From Sycobia sp. Sy_11 (lineage: Eukaryota > Arthropoda > Insecta > Hymenoptera > Epichrysomallidae), in NCBI GenBank assembly GCA_018907035.1, contig JACCIC010000048.1, positions 1,333,001 through 1,397,000 of the forward strand: a DNA stretch of 64,000 nucleotides. Direction: 5' to 3'. Both the position numbers and the translations under genes were made by a program. The stretch's first letter is position 1, and each line of letters opens with the position of its first letter. Shown in pieces: positions 45,539 to 57,263 of the stretch. The notes under the pieces were generated by a model. That model had not been told where the DNA came from. It was given only the letters and a program-made list of their open reading frames with translations, and ran no database searches.

Positions 45539-45620
45539 CTAAAATAAAAGTAATATTACTTAAATATAAACTTATTAATAAAAATTCTGATATGAGAAGT
45601 CTATTTTATTCTGACGGTAC

Positions 45621-45806
45621 CTCCATCTTCATAGCAACAATTACAACCAGAGGATCCCCAACCTTAATTTTATCACCTTTCTTAACTAATATTTTTTCTA
45701 CAACTCCCGGCATTGGACTAACTGTAGATCCTGATATACTGTACATTTGACTAGACAGTTCTTTTACATATTTTGATGATGAAATAATAAACTTCCATGC
45801 ATGTTC
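45621..45806 (-). CDS. MCCC1: MCCC1 exon with the biotinylation motif
   Basis: Acceptor TTTGCAG, then 62 codons starting EHAWKFIISSSKYVKELSS. The biotinyl domain begins at STVSPMPGVVEKILVKKGDK, followed by GDPLVVIVAMKME. The Lys of AMKM is the expected biotin attachment site. The exon ends just after this motif. Both borders are phase 0. Without splicing the frame would run on to a stop a few codons later, so the exon border is supported by the homologous continuation at 45538. The biotin arm carries CO2 from the biotin carboxylase domain to the beta subunit (MCCC2). Confidence 0.92.
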
Positions 45807-46034
45807 CTGCAAATAAATTAAATATAAAATACGTTTTTTTTCTTTTAAAATGAATTTGATAAATAAATCAACTAAAACACTTTCAGCATTTTTACATTTT
45901 CCTAAAATAATAATATATTACACAGAATAATAATAATGAAAATAATATTTCACTGAAATAATAATATAAGCCAAATATTTTCGTCTACTAAAAATTCACT
46001 TTTCTCGTACTAAATGATTAAAATAGAAACTAAC

Positions 46035-46520
46035 GTAAGTGAATAAATAAAGTTGGTTTCCAAGTTTTACAATTCTCGATGTACGTATAGTACCATCAAC
46101 GTTTGATTTTAAGACTAAAGTATCACATTGTTTTTTGAATCTGCCAGTAACTCTTCGCCATGGCCCATTATCATTTGTTCTCATCGAATATACTTTTGGC
46201 GAAATATACTGTACATCAACGAAGAACTTTTCTGTTCTAAGATAAAAATTAAGACGTCTGTTTAATGAATGATTAATTCTCCAACCAGCAAAAGGCTGAA
46301 ATTGCCTTTTGATTTTTAAATGAGATTGTAAAGGTTCCATATTTTCATATAAAATTAGTCCAAGTGCGACTTCTGTTAAATCACGGATTGGTAATGGAAT
46401 TTTGGAAAATAGTGATTTATAATTTTTTTCAATAAAACCTGTATGTATTTCCCCGTTTACAAATTTCGAATGCTTACAAATATTTCTGAGAAATTCTATG
46501 TTTGTTTCCAAACCTGCAAT
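46035..46520 (-). CDS. MCCC1: MCCC1 exon: end of biotin carboxylase and BT linker domain
   Basis: After acceptor TTTAG, 162 codons start IAGLETNIEFLRNICKH and GEIHTGFIEKNY, the end of the biotin carboxylase domain. The linker (BT) domain that contacts the beta subunit follows, with EVALGLILYENM near residue 60, FQPFAGWRINHSLNRRL and LGNQLYLFTY at the end. Donor GTTAGT. The linker is the least conserved part and is clearly diverged here, but no stop interrupts it. The intron 5' of it is 70 bases, typical of compact insect genes. Confidence 0.9.
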
Positions 46521-46590
46521 CTAAATTTTACAATATTAACAATTAAATAAAATTTATAATAATGTAAGATAATATTCATCTTTTACTAAC

Positions 46591-46800
46591 ATTATATTCG
46601 AAAAGTTTAGATCTCATTATATTTAAAGCTTCAGTTCTATCCTTTCCCCAGACTACTAGCTTAGCTATCATTGGATCGTAATGGACTGATACTTCGTCAT
46701 TCTGTCGAACGCCAGTTTCAACTCTAATATTATCATCTATTGACGGTGGCGTTAAATGAAGAAGTTTTCCAGCGTTAGGTAGAAATCCGTTTCGAGGATC
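46591..46800 (-). CDS. MCCC1: MCCC1 exon: biotin carboxylase C-terminal lobe
   Basis: Seventy codons in phase 0 reading [36 protein letters not shown] and [19 protein letters not shown], ending SKLFEYN before donor [27 protein letters not shown] is characteristic of MCCC1 rather than of propionyl-CoA or pyruvate carboxylase. The acceptor TTTTGAAG is preceded by A-rich rather than pyrimidine-rich sequence, so it is a little unusual. Confidence 0.93.
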
Positions 46801-47003
46801 CTTCAAAATTTTTTTTTAACATAAGCAGATCGTATGGAAATAAATTAAAGTGATATAAGATTCTAATAATCCTACTGCCAAAAATCAAGGGAATCATTAG
46901 AATCTTATATTATTATACAATATTTATGCTGTAATTTCAAGAAAAAATTATAATATTAAATGAAAATGATCAAAAAAATAATTTATCAATTAATTTTCCT
47001 TAC

Positions 47004-47300
47004 TTCAGCATAAATTCGAGCCTCGAAAGCATGACCATATAAATTTATGTCTTTTTGTTTTAACGGCAATTCTTCACCTGCAGCAATTCTTAACTGCCAT
47101 TCAACCAGGTCTATATTGGTAATTGCTTCTGTGATTGGATGCTCCACTTGTAATCGAGTATTCATTTCCATAAAATAAAACTTATTAGTGCACCTATCCA
47201 TTAGAAATTCTATAGTTCCAGCACCTACATAGCCAACAGCAGTTGCAGCGCGAACAGCAATTTTTCCAAGTTCAATTCGAAGTTCTTCGGAGATTCCAGG
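47004..47300 (-). CDS. MCCC1: MCCC1 exon: biotin carboxylase ATP-grasp core
   Basis: Acceptor TTATTCAG, then 99 codons: [71 protein letters not shown] and ending FEARIYAE before donor GTAAGG. FMEMN.R.QVEHP is the metal- and bicarbonate-binding signature of biotin carboxylases. Together the five exons encode 429 residues, the C-terminal part of a protein of roughly 700 residues. The exons for the N-terminal part should lie at higher coordinates, but none was found up to 64000. Confidence 0.94.
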
Positions 47301-49439
47301 CTGAATAAGTTAGAAAAAAATGGCAATATATTATTGTTAATTGTGTATGCACTTATATTATACACAGTATGATATAGTTGGTAGGCAAAATTTTACACTT
47401 ATTTTGTGTGTATGTATGTAATTGTGACTTTATGAGCACAAAGGTAGTTAAACAGAGCACTCTGACATGTTTACGAAATAAGGTATCTGGCCCTGAAGAA
47501 CTACCACGTAAATCAATATATTATCTTTTATAGTTGTATACTAATTATATTTATTTTCTTTTAAATATATAGTAGCATTGTATTTATTCAACCCAGCTTT
47601 TCTTATCAAGAAGATATAAAAACATATACAAGGATTTTGATATACGAAATAAAATATAAAGTAAATAAAGTTTTTTTTTATTATTTAAAATTTCTCTGTC
47701 CATTTTAAAATACTTATAAAACATATATCAATGTTATATAAAATATACGTCACAAAGCTATACACGCCAGCTAAAGCAAATAGTAAATATTAAAACTGTT
47801 AGAGATGGCGAAAAGAACAAAATGCACACTTCAACAGATCTATCCAGATACAGGAGTTGTAGCTAGACATATAGAAAATTTAACATTCAGAAAGATGGGA
47901 TAGGAGTTTCTTTACCTGAACTGTGCACCGAAAGTAGACATCAAAAACGTAATAAATAGTGAGATTGAAAGAACTACAAAGTGGAAAGCTCACGTTCTCG
48001 AAATATAATATAAAAGAAATAACATAAAATATATAATTTTTCAAATAAAATCTAGGATACGTGTATTGTTGGATATTTTGTATATGAATATCTTAAGAAA
48101 TAATGAACGAGAACATGCAAATAAAATTATTACTGATGATGTAACAGGAGATACAAAGTTAATAGTCGTAGACACTAAAACTAACCACTCACATCTTGTG
48201 TCACCACAAAGCATCTTGTGTGCTCACGCTTAATCTGGCTCCAAATACCGATGACATACGTTGAAAGCTACTTCGAAATGTCGTTTTATCATGTTTTGTT
48301 ATTCTCCTAGAAATATAAAACAAGAACTTCATGTAGGGAGTGCTTTAAACAAGTTGCGGGAGAACACAGAATGGGTTCTTATTTATAAAAGGAAAATCAT
48401 GAGATGTTTTCATCCTAGAGTCGCCCATCTACAAAATACAATGAAGAAGCTGTTTGAAAACTGACAACAACAAATAATCTTCAGTATGACTCTATTGACT
48501 TATTCACTAAATTTTTTATGATTCTATTGATTTAATGATTAACTTGTGTATGTCTCTACTGACTTAATGAATGTGTATACTGATGTTAAAAAATATTTCA
48601 TTTAGTTTTTAGAAATATTTTTTTTATTTCACAGAGTAAAGATGTGACCCATGTAATAATTCGTATACAATCTCTTTTTATTGAACCCGAAAGTAACGTC
48701 GTGTATGCAGAGAGTATGCAGCTTCTTATTCTTTTATTTCTATTTTTAATGTTTTTTTATATTTTTTGTATTTTTTAATTTTATATTTTATTTTATAATT
48801 TATATTGATTAAAAAAATTTTTGTTTCCTTTTCTTATATAATTTTTTCTTTTTATTTGACAAATTGATATTCATGATAGAGTTTCTTTCCTATGATTAAT
48901 TTCGAAGCAGGGAGTTATGTACAGAGCTTTATTACATATGCCATATTGGTACATAGAATGACGTATTTTCTTCTTGCACATTCAACAAAATATGCAATGT
49001 TAGTACTGATTCTTTCCTGACTGACTATGAAGAATATTCTTCGTAAACTAATGACTTTTCAATCACATATCTTTCGAAGAAAAATAAGTCATAGAATCGG
49101 AAGAATTGAGTATAAATAAATATTCTTACTACGCTAAAACGAAAATTTAAAAATGAAATCTTTTTTCTTGTCTTTATTTGAAATAGAAGATGAGCATTCG
49201 CTATAATCAAATTCATGAAATGGAAAAACCTTTCCTATAACATTTCGTCGTTTTTCTCACACACTTATTAGAGATAATTGTCTGTCGTACATAATTGCAA
49301 CCTCCGATATCCTTATTATAATCATATAGATAAGTTAGTTTTATAATGTATTCTGCAGTTCTATGTTTTTGTCCAGTTCGCCAGCACACTTCTTCGTGAA
49401 TAGTAGTCGGTATATAAACTTTTTTTTATACATGCATTT
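47301..49439. other. Presumed MCCC1 intron; no recognised coding sequence
   Basis: If the gene is intact, this is the start of the intron 5' of the ATP-grasp exon. The 67-codon plus frame at 48261 and the 63-codon minus frame at 49025 have no domain. No biotin carboxylase motif such as a Gly-rich GGGGKGM was seen on the minus strand. Confidence 0.5.
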
Positions 49440-49870
49440 AATCACCATTTAAGTACTACTTATTAACTACTTCGATTTCGCCACTCCCCAATTCAAATTA
49501 CAATTGACGCATAATTTTTCAACGTTTTCTGACTGTTTCAAAAACTCCTGTATATTTATCATGCAAAAATTCTGCAAGCTGAGAGATGAGTACCAATTTT
49601 CGATAATTATATAATTATTTAGACCCTTATTAAAATAAGACTCCATGAAATATGTCACTACATCTCCAAATACTTTTAAATCAATCCTACCGTAATCGAT
49701 ATCTGCACCAATGTAAATCTCTATAAGGTCAGAAATGTTGATGTCAAATCGATTCTTTTTCAAAGGCAAAACTGGTTCCATTTCAATCTACCTTTCTGTA
49801 AGTCTAAGCTTTCAGTAATGTAGAGATTTCTCTCTGGATTGATAGTATAATAAATTTATTTTTCAAGTGG
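49440..49870 (-). pseudogene. piggyBac-family (PGBD4-like) transposase fragment
   Basis: The 104-codon minus frame (49467-49781) reads DVVTYFMESYFNKGLNNYII followed by ENWYSSLSLQNF, which matches the conserved GDVV..LMEPYL.KGH.LY.DNWYTS.PL region of piggyBac-like transposases. The Asp of DNWY is replaced by Glu. Just upstream in other frames are LYITESLDLQKGRLKWNQ and LPLKKNRFDI, matching the preceding DES..P.KGRL..KQY.P.K motif. Frameshifts and short length show a relic. No ends were identified. Confidence 0.75.
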
Positions 49871-50552
49871 CTTATGACTGCTTTTAGTGTAAATAAGATG
49901 TCGCAAAATTTATAAATATCTATTTCGAGCTCTGACACGATTGAATATTGGAGTTCACAGAACTATATCAGTGTTCCTGTAATCTTTGATATCATCTTTG
50001 CAAATTTAGCTATATTTATTGAAAGATCAATAATTTTTTGGAGTTCATTCCAGGCCATCTTCCCCGATAACCTTTAGAGTGTCGAGGTTTTAGCTGCTCT
50101 ATTCCTCATAAAAACCCATATCTCTATTATTAATTCATCATAGGACTACTAATGAACGTAGGTTGAGCCATTACGTATATACTGGTTTTCTGATTCGGAA
50201 AGATACCGCCGAATGTCATGTATGTATGTAAATTTAAAAAATGAATATAAACTCAGATTTACATATCCTATGAAGACAACTTTTCACATAGAGACTTAGA
50301 ATTGATGATAATATATTACACATTAGATATTCCTTTGACATGAAAACCCAGATCGCAGATGATGCCAATACATGTAAAGGTTATATTTGACAAATACCAT
50401 AGAGATTTTTGAGATCTTTCTCTATATGAGCAGTTTGCATTCATCTTTCAATCATGAATTCACGAACATGGTCGTTTTTGAGAGATTATCTTGAACTCTA
50501 TAATAGCCTAAATGATATTGAGAATCGATACTTCAATAATCGTCTTTTAATA
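49871..50552. other. No recognised gene
   Basis: Possibly more piggyBac remains on the minus strand (RHSAVSFRIRKPVY near 50200), but too degraded to assign. It ends at the mariner left terminus. Confidence 0.4.
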
Positions 50553-51837
50553 TTAGGTGTACAAATAAGTTTGCACCGTTTTGAAAAGATGGCGCGCACC
50601 GATAAGATAATATCGAAATTGTCAACTGTAAAAAGTCGTATAGTATATGCTGACATCTGGAAACAGTATAAACTTTTAATACCTCTGACTTTTGCTAGCA
50701 TCATTTAGTTTTCATCGTGTTAAGATGTCAAGTTTTGAGCCAAGTAAGCGTCATTTGCGGGAATTGTTAATTAACTTCTTTTATTTAAAGCAATCTGCAG
50801 CTGAAGCACATCGGATACTCATAGAAGCATATGGTGATGTTAATTTGTGTGAGAGAAGTTGTCGGGAGTGGTTCCAAAAATATAAAAGTGGTAATTTTGA
50901 CGTCCAGGACAAAACACGCAGTGGAAGGCCCAAAGTGTATGGTGACACAGAATTGGAAGCTTTATTGGAGGACGATCTGTGTCAAACGCAAGAAGAACTT
51001 GTACAAGAGTTAGAAGTGACTAAGCAAACTATTTCGCAACGTCTCAAAATCGTCAGTATGGTCCAAAAGCAAGGAACTTGAGTTCCTTATGAACTGAAGC
51101 AAAGAGACGTCGAGCGTCGCTTATTCGCTTTCGAATAATTGCTCAGAAGGCAAAATTGCAAAAGATTTCTTTATCGAATCATGACAGGAGATAAAAAATC
51201 GATTGACTACGACAACCCAAAGCATAGGAAGTCATGGGATAAGCCTGGGCATGCCTCTACTTCGATGGCCAAGTCAAACATTCAGGGCAAGAAGCTAATG
51301 CTGTGTATTTGGTGAGATTAGCTTGGAGTAATCTATTACGAACTACTCCAACACAATCAAACCGTCACCGGCGAACGTTACCAACAACAGCTGATGCAAT
51401 TGAGCCGAGTATTGAAGATTACACGTCCATAGTATGCCATAAGGCACGATAAAGTCATTTTTCAGCATGACAACGCTCGGCCACATGTTGCAAAAATCGT
51501 AAAGTAAACGTTAGAAGCACTGAATTGGGACGTCCTATCCCACCCGCGGTATTCACCAGACATTGCTTCTTCAGAATACCATCTATTCCTATCGATGACT
51601 CATGGTCTGGTTGAGCAGCACTTCACTTCTTACGAGGAATTGAAGAAATGGGTCGGTTCTTGGATCGCCTCAAAAGACGAGCAATTTTTTAGACGGGGTA
51701 TCCACTTGCTGCGCGAAAGATGGTCAAAAATAGTAGAAAGTGATGGGCAATATTTTGAATGACATTATTTGTACCTTTTTTAGAATAAATTCTTATTTCT
51801 TTATAAAAAAACGGCAGAAACTTATTTGTACACTCAA
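50553..51837 (+). mobile_element. Full-length mariner element (mauritiana-like), inactive
   Basis: The left end TTAGGTGTACAAATAAGTTT at 50553 is matched at the right end by its inverted partner ending GTACACTCAA at 51837, each bordered by TA. Length 1285 bp, the usual size. The ends are clean while the transposase is broken, so it is a dead full-length copy. TTAGGTGTACAAATAAGTTT is a typical mauritiana-type terminus. Confidence 0.92.
50725..51765 (+). pseudogene. mariner transposase pseudogene
   Basis: Starts MSSFEPSKRHLRELLI at 50725, with helix-turn-helix text AEAHRILIEAYGD, RSGRPKVYGD and TKQTISQRLK. A TGA-type stop in GT*VPYEL (51080) ends the first frame at 119 residues. The rest remains readable in the same frame: ITGDKKSIDYDNPKHRKSW (first catalytic Asp present), QHDNARPHVAK (second Asp) and SEYHLFLSMTHG where Glu replaces the third Asp. 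It ends RERWSKIVESDGQYFE. Five or more stops and the Asp-to-Glu change show inactivity. Confidence 0.9.
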
Positions 51838-53901
51838 TATTTAATAATTTTTGTAACTTCCTTACTCATATGGTCATATTAAATATCGATGAGGAATGGG
51901 TGACACCCTTTATTTGGAATTCACAATGTCTTGGCAACAGAGGTGTTGCCCTTATAAAGTAATATTATGGGATTATAAGTCATGATTTTTTATACACATC
52001 TTTATTATTTTGACGTAGAGATCTGTATTTTGTACCTGTATGGTCGGACCTATATTCTCGGCTACATCTGAAAGTCATCGTCGAGAACTTAGAACGAATT
52101 TTTCATGCACGTATTTAACTTTTGATTCTGAAATATCGTGATAGTTTGAACAAGTACAAATATAAGAAATTGATCCATAATAAAAAAACTCTCTTATCGG
52201 GAAGAGTTTGGATAACATTTTTTCGTAAATAGATTTGAAGTTTAATTTCTGCTACAACACGTAAGTCAACTAATAGAATAAATTATTTCCAAACATAATT
52301 CGAATTTATCAAATGCTAAAAGTAACTTCTGAGTTTTTATTAAAGAACTTTAAATATTATTGTTGTGACAATGAGTGGAAGAGATAATAAGAGGTGGAAG
52401 TAGTTTATAGTAGAATGGTGAAAATTGGAACCTATAGATAAAGTTAAAACTGACATGTCTAGCTCTTCTGTCAGAATATTATGTGTACAGAATACCATAA
52501 TTACAAAAAACTGAAAATTTAGTTTCTGACAGTGTCTACTTTCCTTATATAAAAAATTGTACTGGAAAAGCCTAAATTCTAATATTATAAGAATCTTTTA
52601 GATGATTATTTTAATTATTTTTTGATTCACACTTGATGGATATTATTTTAACGAAAACTAATCTTTATCAAGAACAAAATCCATGTTCTGAGTTGCGTAA
52701 ATGAAGCTATTGAATCCTCTGACCAATAAGTTTTCGAAGTTCCTCTCCTGTCATAGAACTCAATAGAAACTTCTACACAATGAACAGGGACTGTCATAAT
52801 ATCAGGCCGTTGATATTGGTAGTAACTCGCGACGTAAAAAATGCACTGACAAATATAATAAATACAATGGTTTCCATGACAGTAGAAATAACGGACACAA
52901 GACTAAGAAATGAGTTAAGTTACTTTATCTGTATACGGCTGGTTCTCTAAAAATATGTCTGTAGAATGACGAGAGTGAACTAGCCAGAATCCAAGTATTG
53001 TGTCTAGAATTTTAATACTATGGAGAACATGTTTTATATTAATGGCTATTAGACTGATTTACGATAAAGACTTTAAATTAAATTAGGAGCGATTGCACGA
53101 GAAAATATGATTAGGCATAAAATAACGGGAAGGTAGACAGCTGGTGGCTGATTGCCAACTATGTTATGACTGCCCAAAGCAAAAGAGTAGATGGATATTC
53201 AAAAGATGGAATAAATACGTAAGAATAATATCGAAATGTGAATTGGTATAAAAAGAATCAATATGTATAATCACTATAGGACTGCCTCCCAAACTCAAGT
53301 ATTGTGAATGATAGTCCTCTTGTGTCAGTACAAACAAAAGATAAAAGTATGCGTCTAGTGGAACGTGCTTTCTTATAAGCCTGAGCAGTGTTGAAATATA
53401 TATGCACAATGTTCTGAAAGCCATAGTTTACACATTTTTGGATATTGATATAGATGGTCATAAAGCTATAAAATATTTTACTATTTTTTTTGTAAAAGAC
53501 TATTATTTCTTAGCATTTTTTAGAAATGTAAATTACCATATAATCATTTGCCTATAGATAGATGTCATATTATGAAAAAGTTAGCATAAAAATATGAATC
53601 TCGAGCATGACGTTTTAGGCTTTATTTTGGATATACAACTTCTTGATTCTGATTAATATTTAGACTGACGAAAAACCTATTTATAGGCTTTTTGGCAGTT
53701 AGTACAAGACACTAATCTAGTCATTTTCAAAAGGCAGTTTGAAGGTTCTTATTTCAACAGTATAAATATTCAAAAAAGAATCTTACAAGTATTCTTACTA
53801 GTTGCACAATTAAAAAACTTACGAAAAAAATTATTTTTATTTATATAAATATAATATACATTAAAGGTCAGAGCTCGGAAATGCTAAGGAATTATAAATT
53901 G

Positions 53902-53903
<2 letters not shown>
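51838..53903. other. No recognised gene
   Basis: AT-rich. The 86-codon minus frame at 53164 and the 67-codon minus frame at 53258 overlap each other and have no domain. 51890-51960 is slightly GC-richer (GGGTGACACCCTTTATTTGG), unidentified. Confidence 0.5.
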
Positions 53904-53938
<35 letters not shown>

Positions 53939-53943
<5 letters not shown>

Positions 53944-54903
53944 TGTTTCAAAATTTGTATAGTACGAATAAAAAACCCGTACTACTTGTGCCATCTTCAT
54001 GGAACTTTGGCGACTAATTACTGCAGCCTTCTTCTACCTCTGTATAAAGTTTAGAGTTCGTCGGATTACATACAAGTGTAGTAGTCATTTGCGTGAGAGT
54101 ATCAAAGTAGCCGCCCTCATTGTTTAAGATGAATTGCAATATCGGACAATATATGAAAATTCAAATTTTGGCCAAAAAATGGTTCTTGTACTCAGCCACC
54201 CATTATACTCACCTGCTTAATGTCCCTCTAACTACTTACGGGTGATGAAAGTTCGTAATGATTTTGCATAAGACCCTGCAACGAAATATCAAAGTGCTAA
54301 GTAGGTTGGCGAAAACTCGGCGCGATCAAAAAAATTGCGCTTTTAAATACCAAAAGTTATGAAAATGTTAATAACTTTTTTTTATTCTCAAGGAATTTGT
54401 TCTTTAAAGTACTTCTATGATTGCTACATTCTATCAACAAATGCTTGATCGCTTGTGTAAAAGAATCACGCATGTCAGACCTGAATTGTAGAAAAACGAC
54501 TATTTATTCCTTTTGTACGATAATGCACCAGCACATATCGTGGCGACTAACACTCAAGTTTTGGCCAAAAACTGGTTTCTGTACTAAGACACACACCAAA
54601 CTCGCCTAAATTGAGTCCTCCTGGCTACTATCTGTTTCAAAATTAAAAATGAACTTGAAAGGGAACCCTTTTTCATCAATAGACGAGATACAAGAAGCTG
54701 TGACAACAAAATGCAAAAGATATAATATTCCGAAGGAGTAGTTTTTTAAAGACATGAAGAGACTAGAAGATCGTGCCAACTTGTGTATTACTTCCAATGA
54801 AGACAATTTTGAATCAAAAGGTTGTTGACCAAATTTTATACAATTTTGCGTTTTTCGTTCCGCCAGTCTTTAAAGTTCTGGGACATACTCTTCAGACACA
54901 CTG
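53939..54903 (+). mobile_element. mariner-superfamily relic with TAGTGTGT/ACACACTG ends
   Basis: Left end TAGTGTGTTTCAAAATT follows a (TA)n tract (53904-53940). Right end CTTCAGACACACTG is followed by TA. The plus strand reads FYQQMLDRLCKRI, VRPEL, LLYDNAPAHIVAT and LERNPFSSIDEIQEAV, then CKRYNIPKE and RANLCITSNEDNFE, a transposase C-terminal half with its second catalytic Asp. A second LAKKWFLYSA-like word at 54170 duplicates LAKNWFLY at 54560, so the interior is rearranged. It belongs to a different mariner lineage from the other copies here. Non-functional. Confidence 0.75.
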
Positions 54904-55154
54904 TACATATATATAACCAGTGCCATGTAACAGGTCGCCTATCCACGTAGAGCACGAACAGAGCAAATACGGTTGTTGCAAAGAATGTACCCGGCTGAGT
55001 CGAGCCCAGAAAAGATTCCAGTAATAGTGAGGGGCGGTTCGGCAAGAGGTGAAATGTCGCGTTAAAGATGAGCGGGAGTGATGACACGGGGGAGGGGGAA
55101 TGCAATGAACCAGGCGAAATTAAAATTACACGAATAAAAAGCAAATGGAAAACC

Positions 55155-55831
55155 GAAAAAAATCAATTTGGCATCGAAAGATTACTAGCGATGAAAAATG
55201 GATCTATTTCAAGAATGATAAATGGAAAAAATCATGGGTTAATCAGGAATAACCTTGCAAATCGACTGCAAAACTAGAATTCTGTAAGAAGACCATACTG
55301 TATGTTTGGTGGGACCAAGTCGCGTCGTGTATTACGAGTTCTTAAAATCTGATAGAATAATTGATAATTATCGCTATCGACAGCAAGTGATCAATTTCAA
55401 TCATCCATTGATAAAAAAACTTACAAAATTGGCCAGAAGACACGCCTAAAATGCTTGCTCTATAACAATGCACTTGCACAAAAGCAAGCCCGATTGAGAA
55501 TACAATCAAAACTCTTGACTTGGAGCCGGTATCCCACTCGCCGTATTAACCAAAATTGGCTCCTTCTGACTACCATTTATTTTCATTAATGGGACATGCA
55601 TTGGCTGAACAACAATTCAATTCCTACAAGACAGTCGAAAATTGGGTATCCGATTGATTTGCTTCAAAAGACAAACAATTCTATTCGCATGGTATCAACA
55701 AGTTATCAGAAAGGTGGTAAAAATATGGAAAAAACAATGGCTAATACGTTAAACAAAATTTTATTTATATTTCCATTAAAAATGCGTTTATTTTCAGAAA
55801 TAAACGCTTATTTCATATCGGTACACTTGGT
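55155..55831 (+). pseudogene. mariner transposase relic, 5'-truncated
   Basis: From 55160: HRKITSDEKWIYFKNDKWKK with the first catalytic Asp, YVWWDQVASCI, a degraded middle, and LAPSDYHLFSLMGHALAEQQ with the third Asp. Then SYKTVENWVSDW, SKDKQFYSHGINKLSERW. The right terminus AAGTGTACC pattern (as GGTACACTTGGT) ends near 55831 beside TA. The N-terminal DNA-binding half and left terminus are missing. The sequence is closest to the mauritiana-type copies in this window. Confidence 0.82.
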
Positions 55832-56499
55832 TATAATTATTCAATGATTTTTGATTGCCACAAATTGCCAGAAAGATAGTCAATATGTGAAGGAATCTAT
55901 GCTCAAATTTTGAAAAAACGTTTTTCACTTTCACGTTACAATTACTGTTCAATTTTCACTCCATATCATTACATCTGATATATAATGATATTAATAACTA
56001 AGATATAATTTTTAAAAATCTTGGGTGCGTGAATATATGATAATCAGCACCTATCGCTGCTTTTCTGGCCGGTCTCAGCCATGTTAGAGGTCACAATCAT
56101 GACGCTCTAATCCTTGATTTTGAATTCAACTCCAGTAATAGCGAAAACAAGAGTTGTTTCCGCAACACTGGGCAATATAGATAAATTTCCAAGTAAAAAG
56201 ATAGGAGAGACAACTCGAGAAATCTATAACGGAAATCAAAGGTACAAAAGTTGCAAAATTGATTATGAGTATTTTCTCATATACTCCCATAGAAACTGTA
56301 TCCAAAACAGATTATTGCAGTGCGACGACCGAATATATACAGCCGCGCAAATAATTATATTTTAATTATTAATTAATACACTCGACACGAACACGATCAA
56401 TACATCGACACAGTATAATAATATATGCACACGCAATACAACACTGGCAAATAATAATACATTAGAAACAATATTATAAACGCGCGAAAATCGACAAAA
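55832..56499. other. No recognised gene
   Basis: AT-rich. The 83-codon plus frame at 56114 and 77-codon minus frame at 56362 have no domain. Confidence 0.45.
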
Positions 56500-57104
56500 A
56501 AATATTATAAGGCAATCAAAAATTTGGACTGAACATGGAGAACCTGCTCCGAAAAAAGCAAAAACTGTTCCATCAGACGATAAGGTCACGGCCACAGTTT
56601 TTTGCGACTCACGGGATATAATACTGATCGATTACCTATAGAAAGGAAAAAAAATTACAGGGCAGTATTGTGCTTCATTATTAGATAGGTTTGAAGCCAT
56701 ACTGAAGGAAAATCCTCATCTGGTGAAGAAAAAAGTGCTCTTCCACCACGAAAACGCACCAGCTCACACGAGTGCTATAGCAACAGTCAAATTAGCAAAA
56801 TTACGTTACGAATTACTTCCTTACCCACCTTATTCTCCACATTTAGCACTGTCCGATTATTTTCTATTTCCAAACATGAAAACTTGGTTTGGTGGTAAAA
56901 GATTTTCATCGAATGAAGAGATTATGACTGCCACAAATAATTATTTTGAGGATTTCGACAAAAGTTATTTTTTGGAAGGCTTGAAAAAGATTGAATACCA
57001 CTGGAATAAATGTATCGAGTTGGGAGAGGACTATATTGAAAAATAAAAAAAAATTGTTTAAATCAATTGTTTTTTCATTTAAAAGTCACGGACTTATCAA
57101 ACCA

Positions 57105-57110
<6 letters not shown>
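56500..57110 (+). pseudogene. irritans-type mariner transposase, C-terminal half
   Basis: Reads SKIWTEHGEPAPKKAKTVPS, VTATVFCDSRDIILIDYL (stop) KGKKITGQYCASLLDRF, then a clean 107-codon frame (56723-57046): LFHHENAPAHTSAIATVKLA, PYPPYSPHLALSDYFLFPN and FGGKRFSSNEEI, ending CIELGEDYIEK and stop. The second catalytic Asp (HDNAPAH) is Glu here, while SDYFLF keeps the third Asp. The right terminus (GGACTTATCAAACCACCCTC) runs into a (TG)n tract. The N-terminal half and first Asp are absent, so it cannot act. Confidence 0.87.
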
Positions 57111-57153
<43 letters not shown>

Positions 57154-57204
57154 ATATATGAGCACACATATATGTATTCGTCCTACATATGCAGTTTAGG
57201 ATGC

Positions 57205-57260
<56 letters not shown>
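57111..57260. repeat. (TG)n and (TA)n microsatellites
   Basis: TG repeats at 57111-57152 directly abut the mariner terminus. A (TA)n run covers 57207-57260. Frames across them are artefacts. Confidence 0.95.
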
Positions 57261-57263
<3 letters not shown>

